Below are positions 39,258-52,400 of a stretch of 64,000 nucleotides of DNA, one piece after another. The notes under the pieces were generated by a model. The model saw only the letters and a program-made list of their open reading frames with translations. It ran no database searches and was not told the DNA's origin. Source of the DNA: Sweltsa coloradensis. Lineage: Eukaryota; Arthropoda; Insecta; Plecoptera; Chloroperlidae. The position numbers and the translations under genes are program-made. The stretch lies in the NCBI GenBank assembly GCA_024449915.1, contig JAMZAV010000438.1:1364001-1428000 (forward strand). Reading direction: 5' to 3'. Numbering within the stretch: position 1 is the stretch's first letter; each line of letters opens with the position of its first letter.

Positions 39258-42200
39258 ATCACAGATGAGAACCGTCGAGTTGAATGGAGAACACTCGGTC
39301 GCTCCGTCCCTCGTTAATTATTAATGGAGTTGATACTTGATAGTATTCAAAACTAGAGTGGTTTAGAATGCGTGTTTACAAGAACCTAGGCATTATGTTT
39401 GCCATGGGCAATAGTTTATATATGCGAGTCTACAGTCACACGAAACAGTTTTATATACACTACGCGCAGAGTGGGTCACAGATATGCATTGATGCCAAAT
39501 TTAGAGAATCTTCTCGTACTAATTTTTAGTTAGTTCTTAGATTCAAGTTGTAAACGTAAAAAGGTTTTGTACGTGTCCGGCTGTATCCAATGCCATGCGA
39601 GGGCATGGGTTACATAATGCGTCTCGTGCGAACTTTGGCTTCCGGGCTACCACGAATAATGTTCCGTCCGTGAAGTTCTATTGAATTCCGTTCCATTTCG
39701 GTCCAATTTGTTTCAATTAAATATTTAATGGAACATGTACTTATTATGTCACTACTCGCTGAACTTAATGGCGTGTAGGTTTGTGTATTCAAGCTCATTA
39801 TTTAAAGGTAATATAAAACGTAATTGCAAGAGATTAATGACTAACTCATAACCAATAATACACATTTAATGAGTAAGCCTACAAGCTGATAAACGTAAGA
39901 GTTAAACGCATTTTTTAATAAGACCAATAATTTCGGGGATATGTTATATGTACCAAAATATGGCCTTGTTAAGACTATTTTTTTTAAATTTAGTTTTGGA
40001 CAAACTATATCATTATTTATTTATTTTGATGATATTTATTTATAAACACTCATCTTGTTTGAAGTTATTATAAAACTTTCTTACAACCAAAGTATAAAAC
40101 ACGTGAACGCATAACATTTAATAATTCTTCTTAGGGAAACTCTTAGAAAACCTTGAAAACGGTAGAGCACGCGCGCGATGTCTGAGACTCGGGCTCACAA
40201 TTACATCGTTCTTCCGCTGACGTGTTCTCCTCCACGTGCTCGACGTCTCATGTTGCGCAAGTCAGCAAATACTTTTGTCAGCGTCACCAGGAAATAACAA
40301 ATATCCTCCCAACACATGTTTTATTGTTGTATAATTCCAATTATTCTTGTGATTTAAAGACAAACGTGTAATTATTTACTGCAATAAAACAAGCTATTAT
40401 TATGGAGAATTGTTTTATTATTTTACACAAATATCACGTAACGCTAGTATAAAATGCTCGTTGACAATACGTTCATACACGTATACATTATTTTGTCCAT
40501 ACATTTTGTTTTTAAGCCCGTTTCTTTAGTAATTATTCCATCTGAGTCTAGCTTAAACAGAAGTCGTCGTCGGGGACCCCTCCCTCTCCCCTTGACGACC
40601 TCCCCGACGACGATGACGGTGACAACAAGAACGATGACACAGACTATGACGACCACGATGTTAAAACCCCCCATTCCCCAAACCTCTTTCCGCCCTGCCT
40701 GTGGCTGGTTCTGACCAGCATGGGTCTTTCCTTCCCCCCCACATCCCCCACGCTAGAGTGACGCATAATGACCTTACTGTTAACGCGCCCTTAAACCAAA
40801 TAAGCCAAACAAATCCAACTTAAACAATCCAATACCTTCTCATTTATATTTAAAAAAGAAAGAACACTTATTTTAGTTGCATTCATTCATTTTCTTCTTT
40901 AACTTCAACGTCTATTTGTGTCTCAAAACAGTGGGTTGTTGACCTTTGTGCTAAAAGTCTTGAACTTATACATAAAAGTAAAACATGGTCACTTGAGAAA
41001 ATAACAATGCCATGAGTCAATGTGTAGACAACATCAAAGAATACCTGCACATAAATTGCGCGAGTGTCCAATCTGTTTCTTCAATGTCAACTCTAGTCGG
41101 CACAAAAACTCTTAACGGTCCCTGTCGACAAGAAAACTGCATTCTTGGATTGCATTCCCTTGCTGATGCAACTGTGGGGGCTGGGCTGTCGCACGTCCTC
41201 CAAGGTTCGCTTGCGATGGTCGGAATGACGCATAGTTTACCGTCGTAGAGGACTGAACGTCTCTTTTATTGAAGTTAAAAAGGTAATAAAGATTGGAGCC
41301 AATAAAATGTCGTGAACTATTGATACCTTCTGACGTTCACCCAGGAAATATAACTCTTTGAATCTGATGGATTTACGTATGTGTCGACATTGTCCCGTCA
41401 TGAGAGTTGAGCTTTGGTATATTATAAACGACCAATGATTTCTGCTCTGACGTGCGTACGGCAGCCTAGGACTGAGAGTCCAGTTCGTCTACCAAACAAA
41501 AGGTTGTTTCGAATTAAATCTGTAGGTCTACACAGCGTATTGATAATAAGATATAAGTAGTTACATCACATCATATAATAAACAATACATTAATCGATCG
41601 CATTTGTTTATTAATGATAAGCGTCATGCAATTAAGTAAATTTATCTGATTTACAACGGAGGACAATTGTTATAATCTTTTAGGGAGCGAAGCTTCCATA
41701 TAAGCCATCCGTTAGTATGTCCTTGTGTCACAAGGATGATACAGAATGATTTTGTTGGCCTTGTGGGTTGCCCCCTAAAAACTTTGAAACTTCGTTGCCT
41801 TAAACCTTTCCCTATTACTGTACGGGCGAACAAGCAACGAACAAGTATTTCGTGCTAAGCCTACCCGGCGCCTCCACCAAAATGATCCACGCGCGTTGAA
41901 TTATTTTATTTTTGTTTTCTTCGACGATCTATTTTTTAAGTAGCTTCGCTCCTTCTTTTGGGTGACGACGCACCCGTGTTTTTCATGAAATAAGTATTTG
42001 GTGTCATCATATACGCATTCTCGGAGATATAATCAACAAAATATTCTATTTTGTCGGGTTCACCGTAGCGTGTCGTGGTTGCCACGTCGAAAACAAGTTA
42101 TTCGAAGAATAAATAGTTAATCTAAATTATTTGATAATTGAAATATTTTAAGCCCCATTTAACGCGCTAATATCATGAGGTAGTCTCTTCCTGGCGCGTG

Positions 42201-45200
42201 GAATGAACATGACGTAGGCTCGTGTTGTTTGAATGTTGATCGCCCGGTTCAACCTTGCACCAGACATGAAATAGAAGCAACAAAAACAAGTTTTGCGGAA
42301 GGCCAGTTTTCACTCGTCTATGCTTGATTGAAACTATAACAGTGATTCACGGTTTTAAAATGCCATTTTATTGATTAGATAATTTAAGGTCGGTCGTGAT
42401 TGTAAAATCGTCATTCCACTGAAAAGCACGAACGTCAAACATTTGTAAGGTTACCTCATTACTGAGGTAATCGATTAATCGTATATTACGTGTTTACGAC
42501 TTTCTAATGTAAAGCTAAACAATTAATCTGCATCTGCTACGAGTTAGTAGGTATATTTATCCACGAAAAACACAAACACACTTGAATTTGATTTTGAATT
42601 GAAACAAGTGTAACTTAAATATAACAAGCACGGGTATGTGAGTACCATACAGCTGCTTATAATCAACTTAGTCGAAGGAGAATACATAAATTAAATAATT
42701 CTTCCTGTTTTGATCTTTTTGGTAGGATCCCTCATTCAAAATGGTGGAGGCGCCGGGTCATAAATTTTCACATTTTCTGGTGGAGGGGGGGCTGGCCACT
42801 CACCCCTTAACCCCAGGCCCACCAAAAACATTCTGTATCATCTTGTTCAAGGACAATGCCAACAAAAAATAGAATGACAATCGGATTTCGTGTTCGGTTT
42901 TTATCGTGAGACGTGACACACGTGACACACGTGGCACCGGCAATTGTGTCAAAAAGTTTTTTCCAAGGTTTTCTTCAGTCGTTAATGCGAATGCAGGAGA
43001 TTTAGTCCTCTTAAACAATCTTTGGGAATTCCCTTCATAATTGTACGAATTCCAAAATTTCTGTAAGGCACCTAAAGTGGGGCATGCTATTACACCCTTG
43101 GAAGCAGAAATTTGAAACAATTTAAATAAACAATCGTCTAACGTAAGACTTATTGTTCACTTGCGTTGACAACGTTGAGTACCTATGTTTGGCTTCGAAT
43201 TCAACTCTTTGCATATAACTCCTAAAAGCTGGTAACTGAAAGTCTATCCACAAGTCATGTTGATATCTACAAGTACTTTCCCACCCGGGTGACTGCAAGG
43301 GGGGGGGGCGGAGGGGGGGCATGCACTCTTAACTTTGTTTACGTTCTTTTTAATACGTGATAACTGATAATAGACGAGGTCGAATTAATTCTGTCACGTG
43401 GGTTTTCTCTGGTACCGCATGACTCCTGCGTGGCACCCCTAGGTGGAGTAATCGCAGGAAATAGCGTTGTGTTCCTAGGTGGGTTTCAGTACCGCGTGAC
43501 TCCTGCCCGGCACCCCTAGGTGGAGTAATCGCAGGAAAATAGCGTGTGGTTCCTAGGTGGGTTTCAGTACCGCATGACTCCTGCCTGGCACCCCTAGGTG
43601 GAGTAATCGCAGGAAATAGCGTTGTGTTCCTAGGTGGGTTTCAGTACCGCATGACTCCTGCCCGGCACCCCTAGGTGGAGTAATCGCAGGAAATAGCGTT
43701 GTGTTCCTAGGTGGGTTTCAGTACCGCATGACTCCTGCCTGGCACCCCTAGGTGGAGTAATCGCAGGAAATAGCGTTGTGTTCCTAGGTGGGTTTCAGTA
43801 CCGCATGACTCCTGCCCGGCACCCCTAGGTGGAGTAATCGCAGGAAATAGCGTTGTGTTTCCTAGGTGGGTTTCAGTACCGCATGACTCCTGCCTGGCAC
43901 CCCTAGGTGGAGTAATCGCAGGAAATAGCGTTGTGTTCCTAGGTGGGTTTCAGTTGCTATCCCTGAAATAGGTTGATAGCAGAGTTCATGGTCGAAACAA
44001 GTAAAGCGAGTGAAAAGCCCGGTGGAAATAAAAACGGGTGTGCCTCGAAGGAAAGTTGTTTTATTGTTGCCTAACCTCGGTAGTTGCATGAAATTAATTT
44101 CGAGTTTGCGAATCTTGTCAACTTTATTCTCGGTGACTTCATCGGTTGGCCTCATACAATGCACGCTGTTGAAGCGAGGGTTTATTGGGCTTCCTCGTGA
44201 TGAGGGGAATCTCGACGAGGATCCTTGCTCGAGGAGTAGTCTACTCCTGGCGAACCAAACTATAAGAGATCCACTGAAACTTCTATCGGAAGGTGTCTAA
44301 GTTTCTTAACTAACCAGTTCTAAAGATTGCCGTGGTGATGAAGAAGTAGGCCTACGTGGGATTCGAACCCACGTCGGATTGATCACAGTTGTAGTCTGGA
44401 TGTGCTCAGACACGTGGTTGATTCGAGTGTACGTACGATGGTGTCGACAATGAAAGATTGAAACCAATTAAACGAAAAGCCACATTTGTGTTCCTAGCAT
44501 AAATCAATGTTAATGGTTAGTTACGTGGACAGCTAGAATGTCAACCCAATCCGAAATAATATAATTAATTTTGGTTTTAATAAGTAAAAAAAAAACAGAA
44601 ACACTGGAACGTTATACTCAACATGCACAAACCCAGAATAAATTGTGCAAAATGATGCAATCGTGACCGCGATTGCGACAAATTCATATTCGACCAGTTA
44701 AAGAAAAATTTCGTTGTAGCACTTTTGACACGCATGGCCAATGGTGAAGAGGAACGAATGTGTTTAGTTTTAAAGTAAAGCCTGTCGTTTGCGACGTCGA
44801 AGCCTTGAATGTAAACAAGAGCTCGTGTTATCCACCTGTCAGCCAGTGACAAACACCTCTGCTCGCCTCGGTGAGCTAAACCGTGCCAGCGCCAAGAATG
44901 TGATCTCGTTCTCCCGTGCACGTGAACTGAACGTCGTGTGCGTCAACCGAGCACGTGCTGGCTGTGGGCGCGTGCGCTCAGCCTCCGGGCTACACACATG
45001 GTCGACGTTATATCACAACACAACGCGGGTCTCTTTCAGGTTGAGAACCGTAGGACGCGCCTTATACGACAAATTACTAATTTCACTCGGCCACCTTGAA
45101 TCACTTGTGTCTAAATCTATACGCAATTTTGTACTTTTCCCTAAAATGATTGTTTATAAAATAAAATACAATGAAATATTGATTGAAGTTGATAAATCTG

Positions 45201-48200
45201 GATTATTTAGAAAAGATTTAAAAAATCTACAGAAATAGTCTATTCTTTATTGATGCTGCTTCAATATGTTTGGATTTGCAACACTCAAATCCCATTAACT
45301 ATCTACAAACTGTGAGCTGGGGTTGTCACTGTATATTTTGTATGTCAGTGTTTTCTTTTTTCTTTCTTTTAACATTAGTATAAATTGAGCTCAAGGCTCA
45401 ATCTATTTAACATTTACAACTGCTTTATTGTTATATGAGGTTTATAGTATGGAATTTAATAAATAAGTACACTTTTGGCTTTCGATACGTCCATTCTTTC
45501 ATTGTTAATTGTCTCAATGTTTACAAACACATTGGTTCATAACAGCAGATAAAGGATCCTAGATAGAAGACGTCAAATTCTTAACGCCTATTAAAAATAG
45601 TAAAATGTAACGAAAGTTATTGCAAAAATAATACGCCTCGATATATCACTTAATTTTTATAAACAAATCATGTCTTTACTATTCAAAGCTGCAGTATTGT
45701 TAAACATTAATTATTGTAGAGTTTTGGTGTAGGTGCCGGGTTACTGAAATCCCTTAAAAATGAGATTCATAAATAAATTGAAGCTCGAATGGATAGCTTA
45801 CTTTTTATTTTGACATTAACCTGTGACTAGGACATGTGTGTGATATTTTGAAATGTGTAATATTTCAACTTGTACGATGATTTGTATTTGACGGTACAAA
45901 TACTACCAGCGTACCGGAAAACGCAAAAAAATATTGGCACGCAAGATATAATAAAAATAAAAATTTCAAAATATCAAATGTCTTAGTCACAGGCAAGTGT
46001 AATCTACGTTTTTTTCTATATTAATCGTATGCATTGATGAAAAAAGATTAAAAAATAGTTTTGGTCTACTCAAAAGACTATTTATGATGATCTTAGTCCA
46101 AAACTTCTAATCTATACATATTTAAAAAGTGTATTCTTGCGCCCGCACAGTCTTTACCCCCGCCCGACGCTTGAACCAAAAGTCTACAATAAATTTGACA
46201 ATAATGATGATTTCATTAAAATCGTATTGATTATATTATCAAATAATATGTAGATACTTATTATCTAATATTATGAATGTCATTAGGCGCAAATAATCTT
46301 TGCCGTTGAAGCGCCCTAAAACTACTAATACTATGAATGTCATTATTAAGGTGTGCTATCGTTTCGATCATTAAAAAGGTGCGCGCAAGTTTTAACCCGG
46401 CACCTCCACCAAAACTCTAAAATATGTTTAAAAATACTGCAAAAATTTTTGCTAAAACTAGGAAAACGCCTAAGTCCCGCCGCGTTGATGGATGAGCTTT
46501 TTAAAGTTTTTAGTTTGCGTGGGATATCTTTACTTTTGCAAGTGCTTTGTTTTGTAAGTAATTGTTGTCAAATTTCTTTTGTTACCTGTCAATTGGTATT
46601 ATTTACCGTAAAAACTTATATTAAAAGCTTTATTTCTATGGATTCTGGCTAATTTTTTCAACTTTTTCTTTTAAAAGGTACTACATCACCATAACGTCCA
46701 TGTATAATATGAACGTTGAAGGCCCACCCGTTTGGTCAGAATTGGCCCAAATGTCACGAAAATATCGCACTAAAAGTCAAAAAACTTATATAAAAAGCTT
46801 TATTTCTATAGATTCTGACTAACTTTTCCAACTTTTTCTTTCAGAAAGCAATACATCACCATTACCTTAATGTCCATGTGAAATATGAACGTTGTAGCCC
46901 TACCCGTTTGGTCAGAATCGGCCCAAATGTCTCGAAAATATCGCACTAAAAATCGAAAAAAATCGTAAAAGTGCGATATTCATGAGAAATATTTCTTCGA
47001 TTGTACCCAAAAACGTGGCACGTCTAAGTTCAGAGATTTCGAAGGTCCCCTTCAATTTTCATTAAGATCGCATATGCCGTTTGCCCGGAATCGTGCGAAC
47101 AAACAGACAAAAAAAAAAAAAAAAAAAAAAAAAAAACAACCGAGCTAAATTTTTTGGGGGGTCAGTGAAATTGAAGTCTTCGCTTCGCTCATCCAATTAT
47201 CCACAAAAATGCTTTAAAAAGCCGCATTTGGAAGTATGTTTGGACGAAAAAATATTATTAACCAATTTTTTTTTTACCCAAAAGACTTGATATTTTTTCT
47301 CCAAAACTAGTGTTTTATAGTTATTTTGGAACCATAGTTTCGTTGCCGCACAACCTTAATTCAAATTAACGAAACGACAGCATAATTTAGGATGATATTC
47401 AACAACACAATTATAATGTAAGAAAATTTTGTAGCCTTTTGGTGGGCTTAAAAAGTTATTGTAACGATAGCACACCTGTATATTATATGCATATAACTAT
47501 CCACATATTTGATAATATAATAAACACAATTTCAAATAAAGCAGCATTATTGTTTACTTTATTCTAGACTTTTGGTTGGGGTGCCGGGTATCGTATATTG
47601 CATGCTGAATGATTATGCCACTAGAAGTTTTGAGTATGAAATATTCTTTTGACGTGAAATCGTCAAGTTTCTCTAATGAATATTTATATTGCATAGTTTC
47701 CTATTATAATAAATGGTTTGAATCACATTACCTCCCTCCTATAAAAGTAATGAATGCAACATTTCTGTGTGTATATTAAATTTTCAAGTCGACATTCCAA
47801 AGTACTTCTCTTTTATAGAACGCAGAAGACAATAAACGCACGTTTATATTTATGTCCTATCCACTCAGATACGAGTAATATTGTCAGTGTTGGGACAATG
47901 TAAAATGTATTACGATCTTTATCAATGTTGAAAAAGGAAATACATCATGAGAACCGGAAATTGAACATGGTACTTTGTATAGTTATAGTGTTGTAGGCAG
48001 GTATTCATCGCCTACTAGTCCAACGACCCACACATAATGACTAGCGTTTACAATATGAGTACGTTGTAATTACTGTGTAACTATTTAGAACCTCCAAATA
48101 GGACCCATTTCTGACCAACAACGAGATCAAAGCCGATTTCCGTCACTTTTATTATTGAGTTATACTGGGATATGGCTTTCTTCACAGGATGCAGAAACAA

Positions 48201-49342
48201 ACATTCTCATAGTAAGAATCAGTAAATATATCACTGAAATTACTAGGTCAGACGAAGGTCCAGGGTTCAAGTCCCAGTTAAGGCAGAAGATTATTTACTT
48301 CTGATACGGATTTTAACCCATCAATATGGTGTAATGGTATCTTTTGTGTCGTCGTTGCAACGAAGCACACAATAAATCATAGACAAAATGAATGTCACCC
48401 ACTGAAAATCGGTTCAAGATCGAAACCAAGAATGCTATATAATAATACTGTTCATCGTAACTATATACACATTCCTCGATTCCATTGATCGGGAAACACT
48501 CCCGTAGCTGTTGATTAAATAAAAATCAATCCAGAAATTTAAAATAATCACCTAAGCCGGGTATCGAACCCGGGTCTCCCAAATGCCGGTCGGGTGTTTT
48601 ACTTCTTAGCTATCGAAACGGTCACATTATTAACTCATAGATTAGATCTGAATATATTTATTTCTGGCCGTTGTTATTCGTACAACATCACACGATCACA
48701 AATTATCTTTGCCAAGTCCAACATATTAGGGAGGGTATTCTAGTTTCCCAAAGTAGACTCACCGGCGTCGACCAGGTGCTGCCAAGTAGGGAACCTCTTC
48801 TTCACGCGGAAGCTGACCTGTTGTAGCGTGATCACGTACGACAACATCGAGTACCGCATGATATTCCTGCGCATCATTCGTCCGCGGTCGTCCTGGAACC
48901 AAACACGCTGATAAGAGGGACATTCTCGAGGGTTTCACGTAGACGCAACAAGGAATGTTGCGCCGATAACATATACAAACGTTACACAAACAAAATAACA
49001 TTCACATGATAGGGTTGTATTTAAAAGTTGTTATCAACACTTTCCAGCACTTCCAAAACAAACAGTTTTGTATTATCGTGCTTAAATTACAGTTGAGTGA
49101 GCATTTTAAATGCACAAGATTAGTGTCGTAATTCCAGAGCTCAACAAAAACAAATAATAAAAACATACATCAAGAATTAATAAAACTCCGTTGTCACGTC
49201 ATATTCCTGTCTATGCGGTAATTAACGATCTCACATTTAAATATCGATATCGATATATTGAAATTTTATATTTGTGCAAACAAAATTACAAAATTAATAA
49301 GATACAAATAAATTATAATGCCTGCTGCGGTCGGTATGGTAT

Positions 49343-49408
<66 letters not shown>

Positions 49409-52400
49409 GGTATAACAAAAACTTTATATAGATATTTACGTTTTAACCTGCGTTTAATGACCCGGCACCTCCACCATATTTAAAAAATTCCGATCCTCTT
49501 TTTAGTGTTTCAGATTTTTAACAAGTTAAAATTTTTGTTTTTATTTTTTTATTTTTTTTATTTTGATATGGAGTCCAAATATCGATATCAAAAATATCGC
49601 ACATTTCGCTATCATATCAAAAGATCGATTACTACTCGTAGAAAAACACGACTGAGTTTATAATAACAATACCATCGTGTGAATGTGAACTAAACAGTTT
49701 CATTAAGCATATTTTCCTTGTTCAGCATACATAATGTAATGTGATATGTATGACTCAACAATAATAAATCGAATTTATATACTGCGTATTACACGGGAAC
49801 TGTAATTGCAACCATTGGTCGCAGTGAACTACAATCGCTTGGTTAATATTGTTCGAAACTGATATGCAATTATTGCGGGTTAAATTGTTATGGTACTTAG
49901 CATGCGCACATTCGTTCAGCTGTAGTAAAAAAAATGTAGTCAGATGACTGTATTTCGCGTTCGAAAGTATTAGATCGTAATTTGTTGACAATGATTTTTT
50001 ATTGTCGATTTAATGTTTACTGTACGACCACTCATATCTAAAAAATAAAAGGAAAAATAAAATAAAAAATCCATTGCGTGATCCTACTGATTTTCATAGC
50101 CGTGCAATAACTAAATCAAATTCAGCCCACACGAAAGGTAGGTCCATTCCAAAAGTGTTCCTCACGTACCATCACGAGTTTACCAGCAATAAAACCTCTC
50201 CACTTCTCATAATGTCCTGTAATTATCACCTGCTACTCCGCCTGTCTAGTCCATACACACGTAAAGTGCAAACACCAACAAATGTGTGTGTGTACGCATG
50301 CGTGAGCAGCCTATTGTTGTCTCTCGTGTCCTCAAGGTCTAGGGCAGACCCCGGTCCGTATGTCCGTATGTCCTACAATTCGTGACCGCGCATCATCGTT
50401 ACGTAATCACCGGTGTTTGAATCTGTCACCGGAATAGGACTAATTCTACGCGCCATTACTGTCACATCATGTCCATTGACAATTGGAATATTACTTTTTA
50501 TATTTAATTCATTCTGATTCATTTCACTTTCTATTGTTTATAATATACGATTTGAATAATATGCATCATTAAAAAAAATATATACCTTGTTCTAATAATT
50601 ATTACTTTAGCTAACTATTAACTACCGTTCATTATTTTGTCTGCTCTTAATATGTAATTAGTTGTACTTAGTTGTTCTCCTTAGTAAATCAGTTTCTATA
50701 ATTGAATATTATATAGACAATAAATAAATAAATAAAGCTTGTGCTTGGGGCATACTGCTCTTTTCTGCCAACCTTCCTACTTAGCCTAATAGTGGGAAAA
50801 TAACTAATACATATAAATAAATAAATAATCTACACTTATCTAAGTACCTGATTTGGGCATGCTTTTTATTTTTAGAAAGCGACTCCACGTGAAACATGTA
50901 ACGTTTACCTAATATCAGCTCTAATACTAATTTCCTGCTATAGTTAATTAACGTGCATTTAATTATCAGCATCTCCAAGTCGGTATATCAAGGCGGTTTA
51001 CTTGACACTAGCTATTTATTGCAACCGGAACCTGGTGTTATGTAATAACCGCACGGTTCGGGGTTATAAACCTGTATGAAACTGACTCATGTTTGAATGC
51101 GTAAGTTAGGTTGACTTTTTCTCTCCAAAACACGGTTTAAAACTTGTCGTAGGCTTTCATGGCCTGGTTCTCAACCAAACTTGATTTTCGGGTATTTTTA
51201 TTTTGTAGCTATTTCTAGAATATATCTTTACAGTCACAGACTGCGCATTAAGTAGGCTTGCTCTATGAAGATGCACCATGTATGTAATCGGATGAATTCT
51301 CGCGAGGTAACTGTATGTTTACAAAATAATCATAATTCGATTTTATTATGAAATTCGATAGTAATAATCCGGTTCCTTTCGAAAAAAAATTAAGCACATT
51401 GTATTGAAAGCCTACCCACTCAGTTACAAGCAGTAGCGTAGGAATAGGTTGGCCAGAGTAGGCCCTACGAGGAGAAAAAGCAAAAGTTAATTTGTTAAAC
51501 AAGCAAGGAAGTGTTCAAAAGAGGGAGCGAAGCTACTAAATCCACAGATTGTCGAAGAAGACTTAAAAAATAAACAAATCCACCGTCTGTTAATCTTTTT
51601 GATGGCGCGTCGGATCACCATTGAAAGAGGTCAGTCGCTAATTTTGTTACTCGTATTCAAAATGGTGGAGGTGCCGGGTCAAAAATTTTCTAGCATTTTT
51701 TGGGAGCTCGCTACAAACCCCAAAATTCGGTAAGAGAGCAATGCCAAAAAAAAACCCGCATGTCAATTGGACTTCGTATTCAGTTTTTATCATGAGACGT
51801 GACACACGCACAGACGGACATACCGGCGGCAAGAAAAGTGATGCTTGTATGGGAACATCGCTCCCGAGAAATAACTACATTTTTACTTTTGTTCGATTGG
51901 ACTTAAAAAATTGTCCACTGGTTACAAGATAATATGATTTTCAAATAATCATTTTTAGTTTTAGTAGAAACAACAAATGACGGATGACGTAGCTAAGTTT
52001 TGCCAAAGTCGATAAAGAAGTTACCCCAAAACTTCTTTATCGACTCTGGTTTTGCTAAGTTACAACTACTCTTATTTGTTCGGGAACCCATGAAGCACGG
52101 GATCTTAGTTGTCTTGAACGTGGGTGCTATTGAAATTCAAGTTTAACCATAGCTACTTTATTTGATAATTTTCTCCGAACAACATTAATCACAGATCGAT
52201 TACATTATCATAGCATGACGTTGATTCTGAGTAGGTCCGTGCCGTTGTGTCTTTAGTCGAACAACGCGTCACTCACAGGATAAAACAAAACATAAGCGCG
52301 ATAGAATCTTCAACCAATCGATAACATTGTTCACTTCACTTTCAGGTGGTTGATGCAATTAGCACAATATTGTCCACGTGACTGAGTAATGACACACACT

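Larger units (their letters stand above)
22705..48762 (-). other. Bestrophin 26-kb intron, repeat-rich
   Basis: This is the largest intron, with a GTGAGT donor and a TTTCAG acceptor. It contains a tRNA-derived SINE (23339-23590), a tandem pair of 5.15-kb units (23798-34110), MITEs, microsatellites (36.5-36.7 and 39.2 kb), a 77-bp satellite (43412-43952), tRNA-like fragments and a 'GGATGAGCG' family copy (46461-47196). No gene could be supported within it. Confidence 0.7.

Noticed and set aside
39210..39258. Telomere-like repeat
   Set aside because: The unit is GACA, a simple microsatellite inside a dispersed repeat.
43412..43952. CRISPR array
   Set aside because: Units are contiguous 77-bp repeats without unique spacers, in animal DNA.
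44343..44410. Possible functional tRNA gene
   Set aside because: A good T-arm is present but no acceptor stem or anticodon arm could be drawn; kept only as a tRNA-like fragment.
44789..45238. 149-codon plus-strand ORF
   Set aside because: No domain recognised. The start lies in a moderately GC-rich stretch where stops are rare, and the second half is low complexity.
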